Below are positions 11,275 to 22,462 of a DNA stretch of 64,000 nucleotides, one piece after another; the first letter of the stretch is position 1; each line of letters opens with the position of its first letter. Source of the stretch: Pegoplata infirma (Eukaryota; Arthropoda; Insecta; Diptera; Anthomyiidae); NCBI GenBank assembly GCA_963921195.1, contig OY992540.1, positions 14,081,136 through 14,145,135 on the forward strand. The letters are read 5' to 3'. The notes beneath the pieces were generated by a model. It had not been told where the DNA came from. It did no database searches and saw only the letters and a list, made by a program, of their open reading frames with translations. The translations under genes were made by a program, and so were the position numbers.

Positions 11275-11957
11275 ACAAGTGAGAGTGTTAAATTTGGCTG
11301 TGCCGAATCTTTTATACCCTCCAAAATGTAAAAAAAAAAAATCAGGGGCGTCTTTTTTTGTGAGGGGGGCAGGGTTTGGGGGTTTGGTGGGAGACATTGG
11401 GGGACACCTTCCCAATGAGATAGATGTTAGCAAATGTATTTATTATGGTTCTTCCAATTATTTAATCCAATTAATCATTATTAAAATAAATTTTTTATAT
11501 CCACGCCCACAAAAGGGGCCGGTCCAACTTTTTTTCAATTTTTTTTTATCCGCTGGGTCCACATGGAGGGTTTTGAGCTTCCTCTGACATGAAAATGTTG
11601 CATTTGCTTAAAAAAGTACAAAAAACCCTGCAAAAATACCGTTTTTCAGAGGTTGGTTTAGTTCTCCAAGGGGGAACTGTTTCCCCCTTAGTCCGATTTT
11701 GCCCATTTTCGAACTTAACCTGCCTAGAAATATAAGACATATTCATGTCAAACTAAGAAAGCCTAGCTCTTTTATTTTGGACTGTATCGTGTCTTCTACA
11801 GACGGACAGACGGGCGGACGGACATCGCTAGAATGTCTTAGAATCGAACACTGATCAATAATATATACTTTATAGGGTCCTAGACCTATATTTCGATGCG
11901 TTACACACGGAATGACAAAGTGAGTATACCCCCCATACTGTGGTTGGAGGGTATAAA
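11274..11957 (-). mobile_element. INE-1-like family B, complete
   Basis: On the minus strand it starts TATACCCTCCAACCACAGTA and runs through GTGTGTAACGCATCGAAATA, a CGATGTCCGTCC core and GATACAGTCCAAAATAAAAG. It ends with a hairpin (ATTCGGCAC..GCC-type) plus TTTAACACTCTCACTTGT. Its 3' end abuts the 5' end of the neighbouring family A copy without spacer. Confidence 0.8.
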
Positions 11958-12590
11958 AACAGCAGATTGTTTTGTTACTTTTACAGAAATAATTTGTTAT
12001 TCCTTGTTGAAAAAAATTTTTTTTTTGTTTGATCTTAAAAAAAAAATTTTGAAATTTTTTTCCTGGAAAACAGTTTAATATTAAAAAATTAAAAAAAATA
12101 GAAAATTTTCTTGTATTTTTTTATTTTACAATACAGAGTTTTAGTAAACTGAATCTGCTAAAAGCAGCAGATTTATCATATGGCTCAAACTCGATGTAAT
12201 TCCAGCATAATTTTCTGCTGAAATCAGCAGATTTTTCTGCATTGATCAGCAGACTTTTCTTGACAGATTTCTCAGCTGATTTCACCTAGATTATTAAGAC
12301 AGATATTTAGCAAACCGCGTATGCTAAAATCAGCAGATATATGAGAAATCTGCTGATGTTAGCAAAATGGGTGTATTTTCAGCAGATTTTTCTTCTGATT
12401 AGACAGAGAATTTATTTTGAGTGGACAAAGGTACTCAATCATCTTCCTTATGTTATCTAAAAAAAAATCCCCTAAAGGTCGCAAAATAATCTTCTCAGAT
12501 CTGCATAAAATTTGACTAATTTTAGTTCTTTTCTAAAATTGAATAACAGAAAACTTATTTTAAATATCAATTTTAAAAGAAAATTCTGTT
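11958..12590. repeat. AGCAGAT/ATCTGCT word-rich region
   Basis: About 12140-12400 contains roughly fifteen copies of AGCAGAT, TCTGCTGA and their half-sites in both orientations, the same style of self-complementary filling seen in bounded elements. Isolated copies also occur at 9010-9150. No terminal repeats could be defined. Confidence 0.45.
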
Positions 12591-12945
12591 AAAAAGGAAA
12601 AGTACTTTTTGAAAATTTGGATTCCAAGGGGAGTAAAAGGGGTAAAAATTGTACTTTTAGTACTTTTTTTATTTCTTGAAATAATGGGCATAGAAACTTC
12701 AAATTCAGAATGTGGGATTTCGGTTAAAAAAAGGTTCTGGGAAAAGTACTTTTTAGAAATTGCGTGTCTTAGGGTGATAAAATGCGTAAAAATTTTACTT
12801 TTGGTACTTTTTGTATATACGGAAATAATGACCCTAGACACTCGATATTTGGATGGTGGGATTCTTTAGTGAACTAAAACATTCTGAAATAAGTACTTTT
12901 TGAAAATTGTGTTTCTAAGTGTCGTAAAACGGTTAAAAAAGCGTA
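12591..12945. repeat. Tandem repeat family F (unit about 145 bp, AAAAGTACTTTT)
   Basis: About two and a half diverged units, each with AAAAGTACTTTTTGAAAATT, a GTAAAA..GGTAAAAATT block, TACTTTT-TACTTTTT, GAAATAATGG and a CTTTAG/CGGTTAAAA block. Related units recur at 13591-13775, 15440-15560 and 15880-16130. The even base content makes open frames on both strands; none looks like a protein. Confidence 0.6.
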
Positions 12946-13342
12946 CACTAAGAAAATTATGTCATTAACTGTTTGTAGGTTATTTTAAAAAGTAATCAGT
13001 AAAGTCATTTTAAAAGAAAAATCACTTATTTTATAAAGGATTTAATTTTTTTACTGTTTCTATAGTTTAAAAAAAAAAAATTTACTGTATTAAAAACGAA
13101 TTTTCTGTTACATTTAATTTCGGCAGTAAAAAATTTCTTCTATAGTTTTACTGTTTTTCAATACAAAATAACTGAATATTCACTAGTTTTTTAATGTTTT
13201 GGTTAGTCATTAAATTAACATTTAAAATTGACTGTAATGTGTTTTTATTTTAAATGAAAAAACAGTGGAATGGTTTTTAAATAAAATTTCATTTGTTTTA
13301 AGTGAATATTCACTGGAATTTACCTACATAATTTTTTGAGTG
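12946..13342. mobile_element. TA-flanked word element (word TTTACTG/CAGTAAA)
   Basis: 397 bp between TA dinucleotides (12944-12945, 13343-13344). Ends are CACTAAGAAAATTATGT and the inverse CACTCAAAAAATTATGT. The interior repeats TTACTGTT, CAGTAAA and GTGAATATTCAC. It is inserted into repeat family F. Confidence 0.75.
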
Positions 13343-13590
13343 TACCTTTTATAAAAAGTACCTTTTATAAAAAGTACGTTTGATAAAAAGTACGTTTTAT
13401 AAAAAGTAAGTTGTATAAAAAGTACCTTTTATAAAAAGTACGTTTTTTAAAAAGTACGTTTTATAAAAAGTACCTTTTATAAAAAGTACCCTTTATAAAA
13501 AGTACGTTTTATAAAAAGTACCTTTTATAAAAAGTACCTTTTATAAAAAGTACCTTTTATAAAAAGTACCTTTTATAAAAAGTACCTTTT
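13343..13590. repeat. 16-bp palindromic minisatellite (ATAAAAAGTACCTTTT)
   Basis: About fifteen head-to-tail copies of ATAAAAAGTACCTTTT, with GTACG and GTACC variants. The core AAAAGTACCTTTT is nearly self-complementary and equals the AAAAGTACTTTT word of the surrounding family F. Confidence 0.9.
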
Positions 13591-13775
13591 GAAGAAGAGG
13601 TAAAAAATTGTACTTTGTTACTTTTTTTTAATTTCCTAATATAATGGTCATAAAAACTTAAAATTTTTAGTCTAGGATCTTTTAGCAAAAAGAAAACAAT
13701 CTGAAAAAGTGGTTGTTGCAAAATTTGACCCAAGAGTCCAAAAACAAAAAAAGGGAATTTAATACCTTTTTTATA
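13591..13775. repeat. Repeat family F, further diverged unit
   Basis: Continues family F after the minisatellite (GGTAAAAAATTGTACTTTGT, TAATATAATGGTCATA, TTTTAGC-AAA). No coding content. Confidence 0.5.
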
Positions 13776-14579
13776 ATTATACCCTACACCACACTGTGGT
13801 ACAGGGTATAATTAGTTTGTGCTGATGTTTGTAACTACCCGAAATATTGGTCCTAGACCCACTTTTAAGTATACCGATCGACTTAGAATCACTTTTTGAG
13901 TCGATTTAGCGATGTCCGTCCGTCCGTTCGTCCGTCTGTCCATGTAAACGGTGTAAACACGATACAGGTCGCAATTTTTAATTAATTGACTTGAAATTTG
14001 AAACTTAAGACTCCTTTGGCCCAAGGACGAAGCCTTGGAAAAAATCGGTCCATATTTAGACCTAGCCCCCATACAAAGGTCCTCTTTAGTTTTGGCTCAA
14101 ATGACTCTAATAACCGCATTTCAATAGGTATCTTTTCGAAATTTTGCAGGTAATCATGTTTGATTTTTTTAAAGAAATCGGAACAGTTCTTCTTGTAGCC
14201 CTTATACAAACCACTTTCCGATTTTCACATTAATCTCTCAAATTTCATGGAAATAGAAAATATTTAATTAAAATTCTGTTTTTGTATGTTAAACGCGTAC
14301 TTTAATAACCTTATCAAATCTGATTATAATCGGACCATTTCTGGACTTAGGTGCCACGTGAAAATTTCGCCCGATATTCAGTTAAAGCGGTATGTTGTCA
14401 ACAGAAAGAAGCCTATTTCACTCAAATTTAATTTAAGAGTGTTTTTTACACTTATTAAAGATTTGACAAAATATAGATCTAATCAGTCCATGTTTGAACT
14501 TGGGACCCATTTTCCGGGAAACTCTAGTGTAGGGTATTATATGGTCGGTCTTGACCGACTATAATTTTCTTACTTGTTT
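13776..14579 (+). mobile_element. INE-1-like family A, complete reference copy
   Basis: About 0.8 kb from ATTATACCCTACACCACACT to CCGACTATAATTTTCTTACT-TGTTT. Order: 5' hairpin, TTTGTGCTGATGTTTGTAAC, GCGATGTCCGTCCGTCCGTT core, CGATACAGGTCGCAATTTTT, AGCCCCCATAC boxes, the box ACACTCTAGTGTAGGGTATT-like and the final GTCGGTCTTGACCGAC hairpin. Confidence 0.85.
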
Positions 14580-14847
14580 CATTTATTTTTTTTTTATCAC
14601 TCAAACTTTTTTTAGCGTCCAACCTGAATCAAATTACGTTGCGTAAGGCGTAACGCCCAAAAATTTTTCGTTTCTAATATTTAAATGTGAGTTACCTAAA
14701 TCAAACGGACGTAAAAATTTCATATTTGATGTGTTTGTTTTTGTTCTTTTTTTACGTCTTGCGCTACGCATTTGATTCTGGTTCGACCCTTAATTAAAAT
14801 TTCTTTTTTTACTAAAATTTGTTTCCATTTAAAATATTTTAAACTCA
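14580..14847. other. Unassigned AT-rich segment
   Basis: Contains one imperfect inverted pair (GCGTCCAACCTGAATCAAAT / GATTCTGGTTCGAC at about 14614 and 14772) around GCGTAAGGCGTAACG / ACGTCTTGCGCTACGCA. It may be another small inverted-repeat element of about 170 bp. Confidence 0.35.
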
Positions 14848-15426
14848 CAAGGGAAGTCTCTCTAGTGTCACCCGCGGATCTTTATGGAATTGGTTTTATT
14901 TTGTAGATCAGAAAAAATAAAGGGACACGTATTTTTTTAGCGGCCCAAATTCATATTTAGGGGGTAAAAAAGAGGGGGGAAGAAAAGGCCATTTTTCAGT
15001 TTTTTTCGTTTATCTCCTATATTATGCAAAGAAACCTAGTCATGTTACATACCAAATGAAAGGTCTTTGGAAAACTTATCTACGTGTGCTAAGAACATGC
15101 CCAAACATGCACAACTTTTTGTCATATTGAGTAAATACCAAAATTTTAGGACATTTTTGTTAACAAGTCGAAAAATATTAACTTCTTTGGCTCGTTGTTA
15201 GCACCACGAGATAGGTATTTTTAATATCTTTAATCTGATACCACACATGCCTATATTAATTTTGTTTAAATTGGCGTAAATCGTAAAAAAACCCCATACA
15301 AATCGACCCCCCCTAAAAATGAGTTTGGGCCGCTATAAAAAAATACGTGTCGAATTAATTTTCGTTCTTAACAACATATCCAAATTTCAAGAAGATCGGA
15401 GGGTGACACCAGGGAGACTTCCCTTG
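14848..15426 (+). mobile_element. CTNAG-site TIR element, copy 1
   Basis: 579 bp with inverted ends CAAGGGAAGTCTCYCT and onward for about 35 bp (GTGTCACCC...GATCTT). It is flanked by TCA on both sides (14845-14847, 15427-15429), within C-TCA...TCA-G. The empty-site paralogue near 15869 reads ACTCAATTATTTC, confirming the boundaries. No transposase frame. 3-bp TNA duplications recall PIF/Harbinger, but the superfamily is unproven. Confidence 0.85.
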
Positions 15427-15429
15427 TCA

Positions 15430-16130
15430 GTTATTTCAATATCATAAGAAAATTTTGATTCCAAAGAAGCAAAAAATGGTAAAATAGTGAACTTTTGTAT
15501 TTTTCTTTGAAAAATTTACCTTTCTGGAATTCCGATTTCAATGTAAAAATCCAAAGCTTTTTAAACGAAAAGGAATGAAACTTTCATGGAACAAAACGAT
15601 ACTGAACTGAGAACGAAATGAAATAGAACAGGGAAGAAAATGGAATGGAACAGGAATAAAATGGAATAATTTTTTATTTAAATTTCACATTTTTTGTACT
15701 CAAAATTTTTTAGACTGAAAATTCTTTTTCACTTAAATTTTTTTACTTAATATTTTTCACTTAATATTTTTTTGCACATTTTTTCAGTAAAACTTCTTTT
15801 ATCACTTTAACTTTTTTCATTCAAATTTGTTTTTTACTGAAATTTGTTTTTACTTAAAATATTTTAAACTCAATTATTTCAATATCATAAGAAAATTTTG
15901 ATTCCAAGAAAGCTAAAAATGTGGTACTTTTCTCTAAAAGAGGTACCTTTTTAGAATTCCGATTTCAATAAGGTAAAAAGGGTAAACATTTTTACTTTGG
16001 TACTTATGCTATATCCTAAAATAATGGTTCTAGAAACCATAAATGTAGGATCATTAAGCGAAAGAAAAAATTCTGACAACAGTATTTTTTAGAAAGTTTT
16101 TACGCTAAGAAGGTAAAAAAGTGTACATTA
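15430..16130. repeat. Family F units and TTTACTTAA-rich filler
   Basis: 15465-15560 and 15880-16130 are related units with GATTCCAA, GAATTCCGATTTCAA and GGTACTTTT. The T-rich block between them (CACTTAATATTTTT, TTTACTGAAATT) has a sister at 20050-20280. The TCA-flanked insertion at 14848 interrupts one copy of the same motif. Confidence 0.5.
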
Positions 16131-16131
16131 G

Positions 16132-16515
16132 GGTGTCCCAAAAAAAAAGTTGTCCGGGCTGAAGCATAATTTGAAAGATTATAGGGCAAAGTATTTTTGA
16201 GATTTTTTTCAGATTTTTCGGAAAAGGTCGCGGAAATCGATTTTTTGCTAAAAATCAGCCTAGCCGACCTTTTTTAACTTTCTTTTTAAATTCGCCAATA
16301 ACCACGAGTTTCATCACTATTGAGTAACATTTTTAAACAAAAATGTCCAAACTTTACTTTTGTGTGCATTAAAGGTGATTTTTCAAAATCACTTTTTAAT
16401 ACCTGGTAGGGTCCTAAATTGTAGTTTAGTATCTAAAAGTTAGTGAGCCAAAATTTGGGACAATCGAATAAAAATAACTCGTGCCAAAAATGGATTGAAA
16501 TTTTTGAGACACTCT
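16132..16515. mobile_element. Candidate short TIR element (AGGGTGTCCCAAAAA ends)
   Basis: Left end AGGGTGTCCCAAAAA, right end inverse AGAGTGTCTCAAAAA (13 of 15 match). The interior has GGTCGCGGAAATCG and TAGCCGACC. A fragment of its right side lies inverted at 19852-19932 (ATGTCCCAAACTTCAATCC). Confidence 0.5.
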
Positions 16516-16599
16516 TTAAAAAGTTTTAAAAGCATGGTGGTAACTTTACAATGCTTTTCAAACTTGTTTAGTTTTAAAGCAATGCTTTTTAAACTTGTT

Positions 16600-16993
16600 T
16601 AGTTCCAAAAGCATTGGTAACTTAAAAATTACACTCGAAAAAAATTTTACACTCAAAAAAAAATTTACACTCAAAAAAAATTTTACACTAAAAAACAATT
16701 TAGTTTTTTTTTTACAAAAATTACAATATTTTGTGTACATACGTATGTACGTGCATTCCCTCAGAAATATTTTTACAGTAAAAAAATACATTACACTCGA
16801 AAAAAATGTTACACTCAAAAAAAAATTAGTAATTTTTTTAAATGACACAAAAAGAGTTTTTAACTCAAAATAAAATATTTCTAATCAAAATTGTTAATTT
16901 TTTCACGTTAAAAAATTAACTATCCTTTAAAAAATGCATTGCGGAGGGTATTCATAGATTCGGCAAAGTCGAATTTAACTTTTCTACTTGTTT
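16600..16993 (+). mobile_element. INE-1-like third type, 3' part
   Basis: Ends with GGAGGGTATTCATAGATTCG, a hairpin TTCGGCAAAGTCGAA and TTTAACTTTTCTACTTGTTT, the same 3' layout as families A and B. The body consists of repeated TTACACTCRAAAAAAA blocks and a GTACATACGTATGTACGTG palindrome. A related piece lies at 26040-26215 (ACTC-A runs, then GAGTCGACTTTTATTTTTTT). Confidence 0.5.
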
Positions 16994-17006
16994 AATTTGG
17001 CGTAGG

Positions 17007-17357
17007 TAGTTATATAATTTCCGCGGATTTCAAAGAAAATGTGTTTTTCTATGATAATTTAGCAAATATGGAAAAAAAAATGTTCTGTATTGTACTATAC
17101 CAAGTGTAAAACATAAATTCTGTAAATTTTTGGAGAAATTGGGCAACTTTAACCCCTTTTCATCGAGGTGAAATGGCAATTTGGGATATTACATATTTCT
17201 ATAATACAAGATATCTGCATATATCCGATTTCTCAAAAGCTACAGAATTTACATTTTACGCTTCGTTCCGTACAGTACAGAAAAAATTCTCCCATATTTG
17301 CTAAATTATTGTGAAAAAACGCATTTTATTTGGAATCCGCGGAAATTTTATCACTAC
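17007..17357. mobile_element. Palindromic element with about 110-bp arms
   Basis: The left arm (ATAATTTCCGCGGATTTCAA, AGAAAATGTGTTTTTCTATG, TAATTTAGCAAATATGG) is repeated inverted on the right (CCATATTTGCTAAATTATTG, GAATCCGCGGAAATTTTATC). The arms surround a 120-bp centre. No coding content. Confidence 0.7.
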
Positions 17358-17445
17358 AGGCGAAAAATAAAAAAGAGCTTGACTACTTTATCTGCTATTT
17401 TTAATCGTAAACACGTTTTCAATATGATCATAAAGTAAAATTTAT

Positions 17446-19565
17446 TTTTATACCCTCCAACCACAGTATGGGGGTATACTCACTTTGTCATTCCGTGTGT
17501 AACGCATCGAAATATCGGTCGGGGACCCCATCTATATATATAAAAATGGATGTGTGTATGTATGTATGTATGTGTGTATGTATGTTCCGTATGGACTCGA
17601 AAACGGCTTGACCGATCTTGATGAAATTTTCAGGGAATATTCAGAATAGCCTGGCGAGTAACACTGTCAAGTCGGATTTTTGATTTTCCGTCTGTGGGCG
17701 GAGGGGCGTGGCAAAATCCAATTTTTGCATTCCACCACTAATGACATCCATATATAAAAAACGGGTGGACCGATTTTGATGAAATTTATATCAAAGATAG
17801 CACTAACTGAGTACTCACTATGTGCCAAATTTGAGCGTCATCGGACAAAGTGGCGTAAAATGCCATGCAACTTTGTATTGAATTGAAAGTTATTTCAATA
17901 ATGCAAAAAGCGGATATATGTATGTTCCTTATGGACGCAAAAATGGCTGGACCGATCTTGATGAAATTTTCAGGGAATATTCAGAATAGCCTAGGGAGTA
18001 ACACTGTGCAGTCAGATTTTTAATTTTTTTCGTGTGGGCGGAGGGGCGTGGCAAAATCTAATTTTTACATTGCACCACTAATGACATCTATATATAAAAA
18101 ACGGCTGGACCGATTTTGATGAAATTTAAACCAACGATAGTACTAACCAAGTACTAACTGTGTGCCAAATTAGAGCGTGATCGGACAAATGGGCGTAAAA
18201 TGCCATGCCCCTTTGTATTGAATTGAATTTTATTTCTGCATGCTCCGCAATAACGCAAAAACTGTTGACTTGATTTTAATTAAATTTTCAGCACTGATAG
18301 TATTAACCGAGTGCGGAACTATAGGCCATGTTATACTACGATTGGAAAAAGTGGCGTAAAATGCCACGCCCCTTTGTACTATATTGGACTTTGTCTGCCT
18401 GTTTCGCAATCACACAAAAACAGCTGAACCGATTCTCTTGACACTTTCACTACATACATTGCTAACCAAGTGCATATGTAGGCCATATAAGATCGTTATT
18501 AGAAAAAGGGATCAAAATTTGCAACGCCCTTAGTACTATACTGACCACGATTGAACAAAGAGGCGTAAATTGACAAGACCCTTTGTTTTATACAGAACGT
18601 TATATCTGCCTGTTGTAAAATCACGCAAAAACGGATAAGCCGTACTGATAGAATTAACCGAGCGGGAACTGTAGGTCATATGTATAGCGCGATTCGGCAA
18701 AAGGGTTTAAAATATTACTCCCGTTTTTCATAAATAAAAAGTTATTTCCTCCTCTTTCGCAATCACACAAAAACGACAAAACTGATGTCAATTAAATTTG
18801 CAGCACAGATAGTACTAATCGAGGATGCAGCATGGAACTTTAGACTATCACGATTCGATAAAAATGCGTTAAATGACACGCTCCTTTGTGCTATTCTTAA
18901 CGTTATGTCTGTCTGTTTCGAAATCACGCAAAAACGGCTGAACCGATTTTGTTGAGATTTCTATATAGATAGTGCTAACTGAGGATGGAACCAAAGGTTA
19001 CTAGCTGGAACCGGACCCGTGCTTTAATTTTGTCTGACACTATATTTAAATTAAGATGCAACATAAAACAGTTTTTTTCTCGGACCGGGTATAGCTAGTG
19101 TATATATATTATTGATCAGTGATCGATTCTAAGACATTCTAGCGATGTCCGTCTGTCCGTCCGTCCGTCTGTCCGTCCGTCCGTCTGTCCGTTTGTGGAG
19201 GACACGATACAGTCCAAAATAAAAGAGCTAGACTCCTAAAGTTTGGCACGAATATGTCTTATGGTCATAGGCTGGTTAAGTTCGAAGATGGGTAAAATCG
19301 TACCACTGGGGAAAAAGTTCCCCCTTTAAGAACTAAACCAACCTCTGAAAAAACGCCATTTTTTATAGATTTTTTGTACTTTTGCTTTGCAAACGAAACA
19401 TTTTTTATGTTAGAAGAAGTTCAAAGTCCAGTAGTTGGATCCAGAAAGGTTGTCTCCCACCACCAAAACCCCCCCCCCACAAAAAAAAAGACGCCCCTGT
19501 TTTTTTAACGTGTTGGAGGGTATAAAAGATTCGGCACGGCCGAATTTAACACTCTCACTTGTTTT
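17446..19565 (+). mobile_element. INE-1-like family B, interrupted by a Helitron
   Basis: Starts TTTTTATACCCTCCAACCAC with GTGTGTAACGCATCGAAATA, resumes after the insertion at ATATATTATTGATCAG and has the GTCY core (GCGATGTCCGTCTGTCCGTC). It ends GGAGGGTATAAAAGATTCGG, hairpin ATTCGGCACGGCCGAAT, TTAACACTCTCACTTGTTTT. It also carries the family B marker GATACAGTCCAAAATAAAAG. Confidence 0.85.
17531..19098 (+). mobile_element. Non-autonomous Helitron with about nine tandem units
   Basis: 1568 bp from TCTATATATATAAAAATGG to CGGACCGGGTATAGCTAG, inserted between A and T with no duplication: 5'-TC and 3'-CTAG ends, as Helitrons have. The body is a tandem series of about nine diverged units of roughly 165 bp, each with AAAAACGGCTGGACCGATTT, TTGATGAAATTT, a GATAGTACTAACCGAGT box and AAGTGGCGTAAAATGCCA. 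No Rep/helicase frame. Confidence 0.8.
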
Positions 19566-20350
19566 TTATTTTTTTGCCTAAAAATTTTTAAAATTTTGAA
19601 ATTCTGGCTTTAAAAACCATACAATGGTCTGGGGCATGTATGCGTAAAATGCTTGTTTTTTATCCGATTTTAATTTTATTGACCTTTTTGGAATGGTAAT
19701 TCAATACCATTTTCATATTATATATATATGGGTTCCTGTTGATCCTATAAGGAGCATAGGGCCTCAAAAAAATTGTTTCACAAAAAAATTAACAAAAAAT
19801 AACCAATACCAATATCTTTGCAAAAACTAGAAAAAACGGGTTTTTCTTTTATATAAGAATGTCCCAAACTTCAATCCATTTTCGGCACGAGTTATTTGTA
19901 GCCGATTGTCCCCAAATTTTAGGTCACTCGGCGCTTCGGAATCAAAATGGAATGCAACTTTCATGGAACAAAATAATATGGAACTGGGAACGAAATGGAA
20001 TTTATTTATTTTCTTATATTGTTTGTACGAAAACTTTTTTTGCCAAAATTTTTTAATTTAGTTTTCACTTGGATTTTTTTTATTATTTTTTTTTCTCTCA
20101 AACTTTTTTCATTCAAATTTCTTTTTTTACTGAAATTTTTTTACTAAAGATTTTGTTTTCACTTAAGTTTTGTTCACTTAATATTTGCTTTATCACAAAA
20201 AATTTCGCGGATTTTTTTTTTTTTTTTCAATTAAATTTTTTTTTTTTTGACTCAATACTTTTTTTACTAATTTCTTTTAGAACTGCGTTAAATTCGTTGG
20301 AAAAAGAAAAAGAAGGTGCTAGATTTAGCACACAAAGTGTCTAGGGAAAA
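19566..20350. other. Mixed repeat remnants
   Basis: 19566-19850 shows nothing recognisable apart from a short TA run. 19852-19932 is an inverted fragment of the 16132 element. 19940-20280 repeats the GGAATGAAACTTTCATGGAA and T-rich filler of 15590-15880. The rest is T-runs. Confidence 0.4.
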
Positions 20351-22460
20351 ATTAACTAACTCCATTGTAAACATTTTTTTTTTTCAAATAATTTTTAAAT
20401 GATTTTTATTAAAGATTTTCATTTAATTTTTAGTTTTACACATTTATAATTTTTATGCATACATACATTTAAGGATATAATAATCATAATAATAATAATA
20501 GCTATATGTACTTGTAAACTTATGGGCTAAAAAAACAGACATTTATAAGAATTTTTTATTTTATTGATTTTTTTTATAGATTTTCAGTTTTTTTTAGATT
20601 TTTTTTTTTATTTTTTTGTAAACACTTATGAAAAACAAAAACTTTGTTTTTTGTTAGTTAAAAAATGTTTCTAAAAATTTTGGTTGGTTTGGGGATATTA
20701 TTGTTGTTTTTTTTAGTTTTTTATTTATTTTTTTTTTTTAATTATTTTATACAGTTAAAGAAGACTGTATGAATATATTGAGTAGTTTTTTTATTATTTT
20801 TTTTTAATTTTTTGTATAATTATCATTTTTTTTTTATTTTCTTGATGATTTTAGTTTTTTTTTTTTGAATTTTCTTGATTTTTTGTTTAATCTTGTTTTT
20901 GTTATTATTTAATAATACTGAAAATACGACTAGACATTTATATAAATATATAAGTTTTTTTTTATTATTTTTTTGTTTTTACTTGTCTCAATATTTCTTT
21001 AAATTTACCGTTGGGGTTAAATTTCTCTTCATTTTTTTGAAAATGTATTTTTTTATGGTTTTTGAAAATTAAAAATTTTATTGTTTTCTATTTTTGAAAA
21101 AAAAAAAATTAAAAAAAATTATCTCTAATGAATTTAAAAAAAAAAAAAAATATTTAATTTATACAAAAATTTGTACCACCAAACCAATATGGCGAAACAA
21201 TAATTAAAAAATATATATTTTTTAAAATTAAAACAAGGAAGATGTTCCAAATTTTGATTCTATTTCTTAAAGTTCAGTTCGAACATATTCCTGTTACAAT
21301 ATTCTTTCTATACATAAGTGTAAATGAAATCATAATTTTGAATGAGTTTTAAATAATGTCCAGTTTTTGTATGACGAACGTCATTCGTTTCCGAAGAATT
21401 ATGATGTATTTTGTTATTGCAATAAAAACAGTGCAGTTCTTCATAGAAACTGGGTATAAATCATTAAAAATCAATAAAATATTTTTTATGTGTTTAAGCA
21501 GCTGGATTCTGAATTTTTCAGTGAAAAACATAAAGTGTTTTTAACACAAATAGTTTTTATTCTCAAAAAATACTAAAATTGGTTTGCTAAATATTAATTA
21601 ATATTTTATTTAAATAAAAAATTTTGAAAAAAATATGGACTTATCGAAATTTTTCTAACACTTATAATTTGTTATATAGTTTTAGAATTTGCTAAATTTA
21701 TCTAATCTTTTTTATAACCAAATAGTTTTGTAAAAGATAAGTAAACTAAATTCAAAACCAACATAAAAAGTTTGTCCGGTTTAACCGGTTTTGGAATCCC
21801 AATATAAAAAAAAATGATATTTGAATGTGGATGTTATAAGCCAAAAACAAAATTGTGTAAAAGAACCAAAAAAACTAAAAAAACGAGAAAAAATTAAATT
21901 TTTGGAATTTTTTTTTCAGTTTCTTACTTGTTTTTTTAATAAAAAACAAGTAAAATATGCTGATTTCGAGTCAGTTTTTTAACGAAAAAATGTTATGGCA
22001 TGGAAAACAAAGATATAACTTGTAGCAATATTTCTAATGTAAATTTAGTTTAAAGCTTTTCATCTTAAGCCCTTAAATTCGCGGATTTTTTAATTTTGTA
22101 AGTTTTCGCGAAATTAACCACTAAATTGGTCTCTGATAAAAAACTTGCTCTTTGTGGATCATAAAGGCATCCATGACACTACGAATACTGGACAAAAACC
22201 ATCTATGTTATATGGACCATCATGATGAAAATCGCGAAAACCCGTTTTTTTGTATATGGCAGCATCACTTTACGAGATGATTTAAGGCTCCATCTTTTAG
22301 TATTAAATGTGGGAACCATAAACAATGAACTGATCCAAAATTTGTCAAAAAAAGTTTTCATTTGTAAAAGTTATCCTAACAAAAACTATTATTTCACTTT
22401 TTTTGTTAAAAAAGCAGCTGAAAATCAGCGAATCTTTAATGACATTTTGCAAGAAAACTG
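20351..22460. other. AT-rich intergenic DNA, no element recognised
   Basis: Long A and T homopolymer runs, an (AAT)n stretch near 20487, and no word enrichment. It may be unique backbone DNA between insertions. An inverted pair near 21350-21540 gives open frames on both strands. No gene is supported. Confidence 0.4.
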
Positions 22461-22462
22461 TA

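Noticed and set aside
12560..12869. Opposed 86- and 93-aa frames
   Set aside because: Produced by repeat family F units on both strands, without protein-like composition.
13812..14564. Several 60-100 aa frames in INE-1-like elements
   Set aside because: These elements are non-autonomous; the frames have no known domain and are not shared intact between copies.
14775..14795. TGGTTCGACCC resembling a tRNA B box
   Set aside because: No matching A box or cloverleaf around it; it is part of an inverted pair.
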